A stretch of DNA of 54,349 nt from positions 1 through 54,349 of the forward strand of contig JAGBAK010000073.1 of the NCBI GenBank assembly GCA_017938985.1, written 5' to 3'. Position 1 is the first letter of the stretch; every line of letters begins with the position of its first letter. Shown here piece after piece: positions 35,999 through 44,138 of the stretch. The notes under the pieces are model-generated. The model was not told the DNA's origin. It searched no databases and saw only the letters and a list, made by a program, of their open reading frames with translations. The position numbers and the translations under genes were made by a program. The DNA comes from Clostridia bacterium. Its GTDB lineage: Bacteria > Bacillota > Clostridia > Oscillospirales > Acutalibacteraceae.

Positions 35999-36682
35999 AT
36001 GAAAAAGATTTACGAAGGCAAAACAAAAGACGTTTATTCACTCGATAACGGCAACGTTATGCTCAAGTTCAAGGACGACTGCACAGGCAAAGACGGCGTT
36101 TTTGATCCCGGCGAAAACAGCGTTGGTCTTACAATTGAAGGCATCGGTAAGGCAAACCTTATTTCATCGGTTCATTACTTTGAGCTTCTCAAGCAGGCAG
36201 GCATCAAAACTCACTACGTAAGCGCTGACGTTGAAAATGCAACAATGGAAGTTCTTCCCGGTAAGGTTTTCGGCCACGGTCTTGAGGTTATCTGCCGCCT
36301 TGTTGCAACAGGCAGCTTTATCCGCAGATACGGTGAATACATTGCAGACGGCACACCCCTTGAAGGCGGCTACGTTGAATGCACATTCAAGAACGACGCT
36401 CTCGGCGATCCTCTTGTTACAGGCGAAGGTCTTGCAGCACTTGGAATTATGAGCCCCGAAATGTTTGAAAGCATGAAGAAGCAGACTCTTGCAATCACAA
36501 AGATTGTTGCCGACGACCTCAAGTCAATCGGTCTTGACCTTTGGGATATCAAATTTGAGTTCGGCTATAACAATGACGAAGTTATTCTTATTGACGAAAT
36601 CGCTTCAGGCAATATGAGAGTTTACAAGGACGGCAAAATCGTTGATCCCGTTGAACTCACAAAGCTTATCAACAACAGATAA
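35999..36682 (+). CDS. purC: SAICAR synthetase (phosphoribosylaminoimidazole-succinocarboxamide synthase)
   Basis: PurC joins CAIR and aspartate with ATP in purine synthesis. The 227-residue protein has [19 protein letters not shown]-type strand [31 protein letters not shown] and [16 protein letters not shown] 35999 follows AAGGAG at 9-base spacing; an in-frame ATG 36 bases earlier precedes that site and is not the start. No other pur gene is adjacent. Its codon choice is strongly biased to a few codons, as in highly expressed genes such as rpsO. Confidence 0.94.
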   Translation: MKKIYEGKTKDVYSLDNGNVMLKFKDDCTGKDGVFDPGENSVGLTIEGIGKANLISSVHYFELLKQAGIKTHYVSADVENATMEVLPGKVFGHGLEVICRLVATGSFIRRYGEYIADGTPLEGGYVECTFKNDALGDPLVTGEGLAALGIMSPEMFESMKKQTLAITKIVADDLKSIGLDLWDIKFEFGYNNDEVILIDEIASGNMRVYKDGKIVDPVELTKLINNR

Positions 36683-36686
36683 TTTT

Positions 36687-36720
36687 AAAAAGCGTACCGT
36701 TTTTCGCGGTACGCTTTTTT
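36687..36720 (+). terminator. Terminator after purC
   Basis: AAAAAGCGTACCG (36687-36699), a 7-base loop and CGGTACGCTTTTTT (36707-36720). Arms nearly identical to the terminator at 18267. Confidence 0.85.
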
Positions 36721-36721
36721 A

Positions 36722-36875
36722 GTTAATAATGAATAGTGAAGAGTGAATAGTTTTGGGTGGGCGCTGCCCACACCCGATTATAATAAAACTATACGGCGTT
36801 GGTTGAATTGTATATAAACGGGTAAGGGCGAAGCCCTTCCGAAACTCTTCATTATTAACTCTTAGCTATTCACTA
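36722..36875. repeat. MITE-like element with two internal hairpins
   Basis: The left end is made of GAATAGTGAA/GAGTGAATAG repeats and the right end is their approximate inverted complement (AACTCTTCATTATTAACTCT, then TAGCTATTCACT). Inside are hairpin 1, GGGTGGGCGCTGCCCACACCC (36755-36775), an AT-rich middle, and hairpin 2, GGGTAAGGGCGAAGCCCTTCC (36821-36841). Halves of the same unit recur at 23441, 27411 and 52199. There is no coding capacity. It lies between two terminators. Confidence 0.65.
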
Positions 36876-36879
36876 AAAA

Positions 36880-36913
36880 ACGGCCACACCTGAAAAGGTG
36901 TAGCCGTTTGCTT
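36880..36913 (-). terminator. Terminator after the GH2 gene
   Basis: AACGGCCACACCT, loop GAAA and AGGTGTAGCCGTT lie just beyond the stop of the minus-strand GH2 gene, whose coding end is at 36915. Confidence 0.7.
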
Positions 36914-36914
36914 G

Positions 36915-39080
36915 TTATTTATCAATTGTCTGCAGGAACTGGTTGGCAAGTGAAACGTATTCCTTGCCCTTTTTTGTTTTTGATGCGATTGCGGAAATAG
37001 GTTTGAGCGGAATCTTGCCGAGAACGTTCATGCCGGGGATTTTGAGATCTTTGCCGACGTGGTTCTTGATAAGCTTCTGAACCTCGGCATTTTCAACGAT
37101 TGCGCCGAGATTATCTTCAAGCGAAAGCTTTTCGGGGTCAATTTCGTCGCCTGCGTTGAACCAGTTGCGAACAAAGGTTTCGCCGCCCTCGGGAAGCTTG
37201 TATTCAGGGTTTTCAACGTCTGTGCCGTTAACAACAATCTTGTGTTTGCACTTGCCGCTTGTTGCGGTGATAACGTTTTCACCCTCTTTGATTACTGCGT
37301 CAAACTCAAAAATCTTGTCGCCCTCAAGAGTTGTTTTTTCGCCGTTTACGTTGAGGGTTACGCTCTCGCAGTTGGAATAAACCTTGATTTTCTGCTCGCC
37401 GAGAGGTCTGTCAACAAATCTTTCGCCGCAGATATGAACAAACTTTTCGTCTGACCAGAATGCTTTGTATGCATAGAATGAATCTTTTTTGATTTTGCGG
37501 TCAAAGGTAACAAGACCCTTGTTGTTTCTGCCTCTTACGCCGCCCTCGTTGCGGATTGCGGAACCGAAGTCGAACATATTCCAGACGTATGAACCCCAGA
37601 GCCAGTCACGCTCGTTGAAAGCCTTGATATAATGCTCGTGGAAAATTGCCTGATATTCTTCGGTGTAGTCGCCCTGAACGGGGGTTGCGGAGTGAAGCTT
37701 TGTTACTGCCTCGGCACCGTATTCGGAAATGCAGAGCTTGAGATGCGGCTTTTCTGCGTGGAATTTATCGAGCCAGTCATCAATTGCGTCAACGGTCTGA
37801 ACATACCAGCCGTAATACTGGTTATAGCCGAGAATGTCAGTGATTTCGTTAAGCTTTGAGTTGATTGAGCTGAAGGTTACCTGTGCGCAGGTCGTGGGAC
37901 GGGTTGAGTCAAGCTTGTGCGCAAGGTCGTTGAGCTCCTTGATGCCGTTTACAAGTGAAGCGGCGGCGCCTGCAATTGAGATTTCGTTTTCAACGCCCCA
38001 GCAGAAGATTGAGGGGTGGTTATAATTCTGCTTGATAAGCTCTTCAAGCATCATTCTTGCCTGAGGCTGTTTTTTCTTGCTGAACTTTGAAATAACGGGG
38101 ATTTCCGCCCAGACAAGAAAGCCTGTTTCGTCGCAGAGGTCATAGAATTTTTCGTCGTGCTGATAGTGAGCAAGGCGGAGCGAGTTTGCGCCCATTTCCT
38201 TGATGATGGCAATATCCTCGGCGTGCTCCTTGATTGTGAGAGCGTTGCCGAGCCATTCTCTGTCCTGATGTCTTGAAACGCCCTTGAGCTTGATGTTTTT
38301 GCCGTTGAGATTGAAGCCTGTTTCGCTGTCGATGTTATATGCTCTGAAGCCGAAACGGTCGCTGACCTCGTCAACAACCTCGCCGTCTTTAACGAGCTTT
38401 GCGGTCAGATTGTAAAGATAGGGATTTTCCATACCGTTCCAGAGGTTAACGTCGTCAACGGTGAGATAAGTTGACTCTGCGTCTGCTGCGGTGTAACCCG
38501 AAGCAACAACCTTGCCCTCTGCGTCGGCAATTGCAAAATGCTTTTCAAGACCCTCGGTTGAACCCTCAACAAAGCTCTTGATGAAAACCTTGCCGTCAAC
38601 TCTGGGAGTGATGAACACACCGCAAAGGCTCTTGTCGAGCAGCGCAAAATGAGAATCGGCAACTTCGCAGATGATGTTTACGTCTCTGTAAAGACCGCCG
38701 TAGAACGTGAAGTCTGCCATCTGGGGATAGAGGAATTCGTTGGGACTGTTATCGACGTTGATTTCAAGAAGATTTTCGCCTTCACGGAGAAGATTTGTGA
38801 TTTCAAAGCGGAACATGGAATAGCCGTTATCGTGGCTGCCTGCAAAAATACCGTTAACAAAAACCTCGCAAACGGTGTTTGCACCGTTGATTTCAATAAA
38901 AACTCTGCCGTCATAAGCAGGGATTATTTTTTTATAAGCGCATTTGCCGCGCCAATAATCGGGACTGTCGCAGCCACCCTGACCGTCAATGCCGTTCCAG
39001 GTGTGGGGAAGATTGATGTTTTCGGTTACGCCGTCTTTTGTGAAAGCCCAGCCTTCATTGATGTTTATTACTTTTCTCAT
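36915..39080 (-). CDS. GH2-family glycosidase (beta-galactosidase/beta-glucuronidase type)
   Basis: The 721-residue protein has the GH2 order: N-terminal jelly-roll (about 15-170; LPHTWNGIDGQGG), an immunoglobulin-like domain, and the TIM barrel. The barrel starts near GVSRHQDREWLG, with the acid/base Glu in FCWGVENEI and the nucleophile Glu in LCISEYGAEA. A C-terminal beta domain and a 60-residue helical tail follow. No signal peptide is present, so it should act in the cytoplasm. The start at 39080 follows AAAGGATT. The family hydrolyses beta-galactosides, glucuronides or mannosides; this one cannot be assigned further. It has its own promoter. Confidence 0.87.
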   Translation of the reverse strand: MRKVININEGWAFTKDGVTENINLPHTWNGIDGQGGCDSPDYWRGKCAYKKIIPAYDGRVFIEINGANTVCEVFVNGIFAGSHDNGYSMFRFEITNLLREGENLLEINVDNSPNEFLYPQMADFTFYGGLYRDVNIICEVADSHFALLDKSLCGVFITPRVDGKVFIKSFVEGSTEGLEKHFAIADAEGKVVASGYTAADAESTYLTVDDVNLWNGMENPYLYNLTAKLVKDGEVVDEVSDRFGFRAYNIDSETGFNLNGKNIKLKGVSRHQDREWLGNALTIKEHAEDIAIIKEMGANSLRLAHYQHDEKFYDLCDETGFLVWAEIPVISKFSKKKQPQARMMLEELIKQNYNHPSIFCWGVENEISIAGAAASLVNGIKELNDLAHKLDSTRPTTCAQVTFSSINSKLNEITDILGYNQYYGWYVQTVDAIDDWLDKFHAEKPHLKLCISEYGAEAVTKLHSATPVQGDYTEEYQAIFHEHYIKAFNERDWLWGSYVWNMFDFGSAIRNEGGVRGRNNKGLVTFDRKIKKDSFYAYKAFWSDEKFVHICGERFVDRPLGEQKIKVYSNCESVTLNVNGEKTTLEGDKIFEFDAVIKEGENVITATSGKCKHKIVVNGTDVENPEYKLPEGGETFVRNWFNAGDEIDPEKLSLEDNLGAIVENAEVQKLIKNHVGKDLKIPGMNVLGKIPLKPISAIASKTKKGKEYVSLANQFLQTIDK

Positions 39081-39114
39081 TTTTATCAATCCTTTCGTCT
39101 GACTATACAAATTA

Positions 39115-39144
39115 ATTATAGCATTAATGAATTATAAAAATCAA
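39115..39144 (-). promoter_or_regulatory. Promoter of the GH2 gene
   Basis: On the minus strand TTGATT (39139-39144) and TATAAT (39115-39120) are 18 bases apart. Confidence 0.55.
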
Positions 39145-39350
39145 GGGCAAGGCGGCAATGTAGCAGAATATACAAACATAACGGGCAACATTTGTGCAAA
39201 TAAGAAGAACAGTTGATTTATACGGGCGACGAAACGCCGACTTACGGTGTTGAAAAAACTGCGAAGCAATATAACTCGCCAAAGTAAATATTAACTCTGT
39301 TGTTTCGGACAGCCGCAAGGGCTGTCCCTACGGTTCACTTTTCACTAAAT
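39145..39350. repeat. Spacer upstream of the GH2 gene with hairpin repeat
   Basis: The 39081-39388 spacer has no gene. A GTAG-headed hairpin of type B lies at 39307-39331: GGACAGCC-GCAAG-GGCTGTCC followed by CTAC, so GTAG heads it on the minus strand. The stretch 39145-39300 contains low-complexity and short inverted segments (for instance GGGCGACGAAACGCC) but no structure I can name. Confidence 0.6.
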
Positions 39351-39354
39351 AAAA

Positions 39355-39380
39355 ATGCTCCGCCTTTGCAGACGGAGCAT
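39355..39380 (-). terminator. Terminator after the GH4 gene
   Basis: ATGCTCCG (39355-39362) and CGGAGCAT (39373-39380) form the stem; on the minus strand it is followed by TTTTTA. Confidence 0.75.
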
Positions 39381-39388
39381 CCGGTTTA

Positions 39389-40672
39389 TTATTTATTGAA
39401 ATACTGGGGAAGGAACTCTTTGTGAGCCTCTTTAAGCTCGTTGAAGCAGTTAACTGTCTTTTCCCAGTCGCCGACAAGGGGATGAACAAGCAGTCCCTTG
39501 ATTGCGTAATCGTCGTTGCCTGTGATTGCTGCCTTGACTGCGTATTTTTCGTAAGTCTTGACAACTCTCATAAGACCGACGATGTGGTCGTTTATTTTTT
39601 CTGTTACGGGAACGGGTGTTGCACCGTCAGCGCCGATAACGGCGGCAATTTCAACGATATCGTCATCAGCCATAAAGGGCAGAGTGCCGTTGTTCTTGAT
39701 GTTGACAACGTGAACGTCACGCTTATCGTTTGCAAGTGAGTCGATGAGTGAAACGGCTGCAAGCGAATACTTGTGACCGCCGCGCTTATCAAGAAGAGCA
39801 GGCTTGGTTACGATGTTTTCGTCCTTATACATTTCAAGAAGCTGTTCTTCGATTTCCATGCATACCTGTGCTCTTGTCTTTTCGTCCTCTCTCTGGTGAG
39901 CAAGCTTTGCTTCACGGCAGTAATAATACTGAAGATATGAGGAGGGGATAGCCTGAATTGTTCTCAGGCAGTCGATTGAGAAACCGTCATCCTTGATGTT
40001 TGCCATAACCTTGGGTGAGAAGCCGCTGTCGATAAGACCGGGAAGAAGCTCTTCGCCGTTCTTCTTGACGGATGTAATCCAGCTCAGATGGTTAAGACCG
40101 ACGTAGGTGATGTCGCTGTCAAGACCCGTGATTTCTTTGATATCGTCAAGCATATCAATGGGAACGTTGCAAAGACCGATGTTCTTGACGTTGGTGTGGT
40201 TAAGGATGAACTCGGTAACGATGCCCGAGGGGTTTGTGAAGTTGATGAGCCATGCGTCGGGGCAGATGGCTTCGATGCGCTCGCAGATGTGCTTGATAAC
40301 GGGGATTGTTCTCTGAGCCTTGAAGAATCCGCCGATACCCGTTGTTTCCTGACCGATGAGGTCATACTTTTTGGGAATGCTCTCGTCAAGGTGACGGCAG
40401 GGGAGTTTGCCGACTCTTATCTGAGTAACAACAAAATCTGCGCCCTGAAGAGCGGTGTCAAGGTCGTCTGTGAAAACAACCTCACAGTCACACTGCGCAT
40501 TTTTGAGCATACGAACGCAAAGGTCGCCGACGATTGTTCTTTTTCTTTCGTCGATATCCATAAACGAAATCTTTTTGAGTTTAAGGCTGTCCTTTGCTTT
40601 GAGGAAGCCGTCAACAAGCTCCGGGCAATAAGTGCTGCCTGCGCCGATAACGGCAACGTTGATTTCTTTCAT
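39389..40672 (-). CDS. GH4-family 6-phospho-glycosidase
   Basis: The 427-residue protein belongs to GH4, which uses NAD and a divalent metal to hydrolyse phosphorylated glycosides by an elimination route. Visible are the dinucleotide fold VAVIGAGSTYCPELVDGF, INFTNPSGIVTE, the metal-binding cysteine in GLCNVPI and the metal-binding histidine in LNHLSW. Substrate is most likely a 6-phospho-beta-glucoside (CelF/LicH type), though alpha-specific members are similar. It is the last gene of a three-gene operon, 14 bases after the sugar kinase. A phosphorylated substrate needs a PTS or a kinase; the neighbouring kinase fits. Confidence 0.88.
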   Translation of the reverse strand: MKEINVAVIGAGSTYCPELVDGFLKAKDSLKLKKISFMDIDERKRTIVGDLCVRMLKNAQCDCEVVFTDDLDTALQGADFVVTQIRVGKLPCRHLDESIPKKYDLIGQETTGIGGFFKAQRTIPVIKHICERIEAICPDAWLINFTNPSGIVTEFILNHTNVKNIGLCNVPIDMLDDIKEITGLDSDITYVGLNHLSWITSVKKNGEELLPGLIDSGFSPKVMANIKDDGFSIDCLRTIQAIPSSYLQYYYCREAKLAHQREDEKTRAQVCMEIEEQLLEMYKDENIVTKPALLDKRGGHKYSLAAVSLIDSLANDKRDVHVVNIKNNGTLPFMADDDIVEIAAVIGADGATPVPVTEKINDHIVGLMRVVKTYEKYAVKAAITGNDDYAIKGLLVHPLVGDWEKTVNCFNELKEAHKEFLPQYFNK

Positions 40673-40686
40673 AGCGGTTTCTCCTT

Positions 40687-41631
40687 TCAGTTTGCAAAAT
40701 CCTGCAGTATCCAGTTAACGCAGCCTGTAACGGGAGGCTGGGTGAGTTTGATGAACTTAAGCTTTTTGCCGCTGTACTTTTCTGCTTTTTCAAGAAGCAT
40801 ATCGAGGTAAGCTTTATTGTCGAGCTTAACGTTGATTGAGCCTGAAAGAACAACCTCAACCTCTTCGCCGTCGCCGTAATTAAGCTCTTTTGAAAGGGCG
40901 GCAATGAGTCTTGCGCCTCTTTCTGCCATTCTTTCGCAGTATTCAAGGGCAGGCTTGTCGCCCTGCTTTGCCGCTTCAAAGAATGCGCTTACAAAGGTTC
41001 TGATATAATCGTCGCCGTTTTCACCCTCAATCTTTTCAATAAGACCGAGAAGCTCTTCGCGGCGTGTGAAGCCGTATTCTTTCATAATCATATCGGTGAT
41101 GAGCGTTTTTTCAAGACCGAGGAAAAGCTCGTTATAGATAAGCTCGAAGGCTTTGACAACGATGTTGCCGCCGCCCGAGATATCGCCCGAAAAATCGCCG
41201 AGACCTGCAAGCATCATACGGTTGCCGTCAACGTCAATGCCGTTGCAGCAAACGCCCGTGCCGCAGTTATAGCCGATTGCAACGCCCGTTTCGGAGCCTG
41301 CCTTGACAACGATGAAGCCGTCGTTATAAACCTCAAAGTTTTCAAGACCCTTGTCACGGAGCATTTTGCACATAATCTCATACTGATAGGGGTGGTCGAT
41401 ACCTGCAAGACCCATCAGAGTGAAGCTGATTTTGGAAAGCTCGGTGCCTGCCTTGCGGCAAAGCTCGTTAAGACCGTCCCAGATAATCTGGCTTGCGGCA
41501 ACAAAGCCGTCCTCAAGGTTTTCGTGGTTGCTGCCGGGACCTGTTACGGTTTCAAGCATTTTTTTGTTTTCGTCAAAAAGGGCGAAAGCGGTTTTTGTGC
41601 CGCCGCCGTCAACGCCTATGTAATATTTCAT
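40687..41631 (-). CDS. BadF/BadG-type ATPase, N-acetylglucosamine-kinase-like
   Basis: The 314-residue ASKHA-fold protein has the phosphate-1 motif YYIGVDGGGTKTAFALFD, the phosphate-2 region AIGYNCGTGVCCNGID, GLGDFSGDISGGG, and an adenosine segment VVLSGSINVKLDNKAYLDML. These match the BadF family, whose sugar-acting members phosphorylate GlcNAc or glucosamine. The genes on both sides (GH109-like and GH4) favour a sugar kinase over a dehydratase activator. The start has GGGG 10 bases upstream. Actual substrate is unknown. Confidence 0.8.
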   Translation of the reverse strand: MKYYIGVDGGGTKTAFALFDENKKMLETVTGPGSNHENLEDGFVAASQIIWDGLNELCRKAGTELSKISFTLMGLAGIDHPYQYEIMCKMLRDKGLENFEVYNDGFIVVKAGSETGVAIGYNCGTGVCCNGIDVDGNRMMLAGLGDFSGDISGGGNIVVKAFELIYNELFLGLEKTLITDMIMKEYGFTRREELLGLIEKIEGENGDDYIRTFVSAFFEAAKQGDKPALEYCERMAERGARLIAALSKELNYGDGEEVEVVLSGSINVKLDNKAYLDMLLEKAEKYSGKKLKFIKLTQPPVTGCVNWILQDFAN

Positions 41632-41650
41632 CGGTAATACCCCTTATAAA

Positions 41651-42904
41651 TTATTTCTCTTCAAAAAAGTCTGAGCAAACCTCGTCAAGGCAGAAAACGC
41701 CTCTGCGGTAAGGCTCACGGTCAATCCACATACCGTTTGTGAAATCGGGGAACGGAACGGGTGCGCCGCCGATTGCGATTGATTCTTCTGAAAGGCAGGT
41801 TACCGCCATCCAGGTTGCAGCGTCATAAACGTCGATGGGAGGCTTGGCGTCAAGTCTTACGCTTTCTGCGAATGCGCTGAGAACAAGATAGTCCATACCG
41901 CCGTGACCTGCGTGAACGCCGTCAATCTGATATTTTTTCCAGAGAGGATGTTCGAACTGCTCAAGATATTTGTCGAAATCCTCGCCGGGATGCATCCAGT
42001 TATCTTCGTGCTTGGTGAAGCCTTCAATAAAGAGGGTGTTGCCGTCTTCCATATAGATGCCCTTTGTGCCCTGAACTCTGTAAGCTCTGGAATAGTGTCT
42101 GGGCAGCGAGCAGTCGTGAGTGAGAACAACGGTTTCGCCGTTTGCGCATTTGAGAACGGTTGTTACAACGTCGCCCTGATTGAAGCTGTAGTTTGCAAGG
42201 TCATAATCTTCGCCCTTGTTTGCCTTAATCCACTCGTTAAGACCTCTTGATTTTGTTGCGAACGATGAAACTGAAAGATATCTGTTACCTCTGTTAATTT
42301 CAAGCACCTTTGAGATGGGACCGAGCTGGTGGGTGGGATAAAGCTCACCGTTGCGGTGCTGGAAATTGAAAAGTCTGCCGTGGCGGTTTTCTCTGCCGAG
42401 AGAGATTTCGTCACGCAAATCGTGCTGATAGCCGCCCTGCATATGGATGATTTCGCCGAACATACCCTGCTTGACCATATTGAAAATTGCCATTTCTTTT
42501 CTGTCATAGCAGCAGTTTTCAAGAAGCATGCAGAATTTGCCTGTTTCTTCGCTTGCTCTGACCATCTGCCAGCATTCTTCAACGCTTGCTGCGCCGCCGA
42601 CTTCCATTGCAACGTGCTTGCCTGCTCTCATTGCGTCAATGGCAATGCGTGCGTGTGTAATCCAGGTTGTTGCAACAAAAACTGCGTCAAGGTCGTCTCT
42701 TGCAAGAAGCTCCTTGTGGTCAAGATAAACGTCAGGTGTGTTGCCTGCCTCTTCTTCAACTATCTTTTTGCCGTTCATGGCTCTGTCTTCGTATTTATCG
42801 CAAACAGCAGGAACTCTGACACCGTCGCATTTGAGAAGCTCACGGAGCATACCGCTGCCTCTGCCGCTGATGCCTATCATACCGATATTAACAAATTCTT
42901 TCAT
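41651..42904 (-). CDS. Gfo/Idh/MocA-family protein resembling GH109 N-acetylgalactosaminidases
   Basis: The 417-residue protein begins with an NAD-binding fold (NIGMIGISGRGSGMLRELLK) and contains the dehydrogenase core block HVAMEVGGAASVEECW. The segment NGELYPTHQLGPISKVLEIN resembles the substrate region of GH109 alpha-N-acetylgalactosaminidases, which cleave by NAD-dependent oxidation. The C-terminus carries GGAPVPFPDF. No signal peptide is present. AGGAGG precedes ATG 42904. It is the first gene of an operon with the sugar kinase and GH4. The plain oxidoreductase alternative remains possible. Confidence 0.75.
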   Translation of the reverse strand: MKEFVNIGMIGISGRGSGMLRELLKCDGVRVPAVCDKYEDRAMNGKKIVEEEAGNTPDVYLDHKELLARDDLDAVFVATTWITHARIAIDAMRAGKHVAMEVGGAASVEECWQMVRASEETGKFCMLLENCCYDRKEMAIFNMVKQGMFGEIIHMQGGYQHDLRDEISLGRENRHGRLFNFQHRNGELYPTHQLGPISKVLEINRGNRYLSVSSFATKSRGLNEWIKANKGEDYDLANYSFNQGDVVTTVLKCANGETVVLTHDCSLPRHYSRAYRVQGTKGIYMEDGNTLFIEGFTKHEDNWMHPGEDFDKYLEQFEHPLWKKYQIDGVHAGHGGMDYLVLSAFAESVRLDAKPPIDVYDAATWMAVTCLSEESIAIGGAPVPFPDFTNGMWIDREPYRRGVFCLDEVCSDFFEEK

Positions 42905-42958
42905 AATCAATCCTCCGTAGGAATAGAAAAATGCGCACACTTTTCAGCATACGCATTA

Positions 42959-42986
42959 ATTATAACATTATATTTAAAAAATTCAA
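42959..42986 (-). promoter_or_regulatory. Promoter of the GH109-like/kinase/GH4 operon
   Basis: On the minus strand TTGAAT (42981-42986) and TATAAT (42959-42964) are 16 bases apart. Confidence 0.55.
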
Positions 42987-42989
42987 TTG

Positions 42990-43523
42990 TTATTTGAAAT
43001 ATCTTTTAAAATATTTTCTCCATTTTATCACATAAAGCGAAATAATTCTTGTCAGGGCGATATCGTAGGCGATAAAAGCCACTGTGCCTGCGCCCAGAAG
43101 CATCGGCACGGCTATGATGCCGTATTCTGTGATTTCGTCAACCGATATGCCCATAAGGTAAATCAGAACAAGGTATGCCGCAACCATTGTCAGGTTAAAA
43201 ATCAGCACCTTGACTATCCAGTCAAGAACAACGGGCAGTTTGCTTTCGAGAATGGCTTTGATAATCGGATAATAGCCGAAAAACGCAATATACATCATGG
43301 CAACTTCTTTATCGGGAACAAGCAGAAACGCCAGGATTGCAACGGCAGAGAAAACGCCGAACGCCCATTTTTTGTCAATTTCAACAACAATGAAAACTAT
43401 CAGAACACCTGCAACGGCAGGCAACGCATAGGTCAGAAACGGAACGACCGCAACGGATATCATCAGCACGAGCGACAGCGCCGAAACAATTCCGCCTATG
43501 GCACATTTTGAACTTTGTTTCAA
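42990..43523 (-). CDS. Uncharacterised integral membrane protein
   Basis: This 177-residue protein has about five hydrophobic helices, including ALSLVLMISVAVVPFLTYAL, AFGVFSAVAILAFLLV and LIFNLTMVAAYLVLIYLM, and a basic C-terminus (IKWRKYFKRYFK). Size and pattern recall small substrate-binding S components or YybS-like proteins, but no signature allows a name. It starts with TTG at 43523 behind AAAGGTTG. It is the last gene of the DUF5685/J-like operon, 24 bases after the J-like gene. Confidence 0.6.
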   Translation of the reverse strand: MKQSSKCAIGGIVSALSLVLMISVAVVPFLTYALPAVAGVLIVFIVVEIDKKWAFGVFSAVAILAFLLVPDKEVAMMYIAFFGYYPIIKAILESKLPVVLDWIVKVLIFNLTMVAAYLVLIYLMGISVDEITEYGIIAVPMLLGAGTVAFIAYDIALTRIISLYVIKWRKYFKRYFK

Positions 43524-43547
43524 GCAAAAACAACCTTTCGGTAAAAT

Positions 43548-44129
43548 TTAGCAGCAGGAGATAAGGTCGCCGCCCATACATTCGCAGCAGGCATCGGCGC
43601 AAAGCAAATCGCAGCAGCAGTCGCAATAGCAGCAATCGTTATCTCTGCCTGAACGGGTCCTGCGACGTTCGGTGCGGTAACCGCCCGAACTGGCGTTGAT
43701 AACTCTGTTATATGCCATTTTGTAGGTGTTGTTTGATGGGTCCATTCTGCTTGCCGTTGCAAAATGGTTTGCGGCTTCTTCAAGCCAGCCTCTTTTTTGC
43801 ATAACGGTGCCTTTGAGATAATACCACTGTGCGTCACGGCTTTGCTCGGGTATTCCGTCAAGCAGAATCTGGGCATCGTCCAACCTGCCGAAACGGATTT
43901 TTGCGGTTATATCGGAATAATCCTGACCCGTTGAGTAATCTGTATTGCGGTAAGAGGAACCCGAATTCATAATAATGCTGTCATAGGCGGCGTTAAGCTC
44001 TTCCATTTTCTGCTGAGCTTCAAAGCTGTTATCGTTTTGATATTTGCGGGCAAGAATTTTGTATGCCGCTTTTACCTGGTCAATCGGTGCGCCGTCGGGC
44101 ACGCCGAGAACTTCATAGGGATTTCTCAT
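43548..44129 (-). CDS. J-domain-like protein without HPD and with a cysteine-rich tail
   Basis: The N-terminus (MRNPYEVLGVPDGAPIDQVK, then AAYKILARKYQND) is a clear J-domain, but the HPD tripeptide that activates DnaK is replaced by QND, so it probably cannot stimulate a chaperone. Residues about 80-140 form TPR-like helices (RLDDAQILLDGI, AQWYYLKGTVMQKRGWLEEA). The last 28 residues contain 12 cysteines (CCYCDCC and onward), a possible metal-binding or lipid-modified tail. GAGGT precedes ATG 44129. It sits 9 bases after the DUF5685 gene, itself cysteine-rich. Function is unknown. Confidence 0.72.
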   Translation of the reverse strand: MRNPYEVLGVPDGAPIDQVKAAYKILARKYQNDNSFEAQQKMEELNAAYDSIIMNSGSSYRNTDYSTGQDYSDITAKIRFGRLDDAQILLDGIPEQSRDAQWYYLKGTVMQKRGWLEEAANHFATASRMDPSNNTYKMAYNRVINASSGGYRTERRRTRSGRDNDCCYCDCCCDLLCADACCECMGGDLISCC

Positions 44130-44138
44130 AATTATACC

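Noticed and set aside
40088..40810. Plus-strand frame of 240 codons
   Set aside because: It is antisense to GH4, whose motifs and ribosome binding site are clear.
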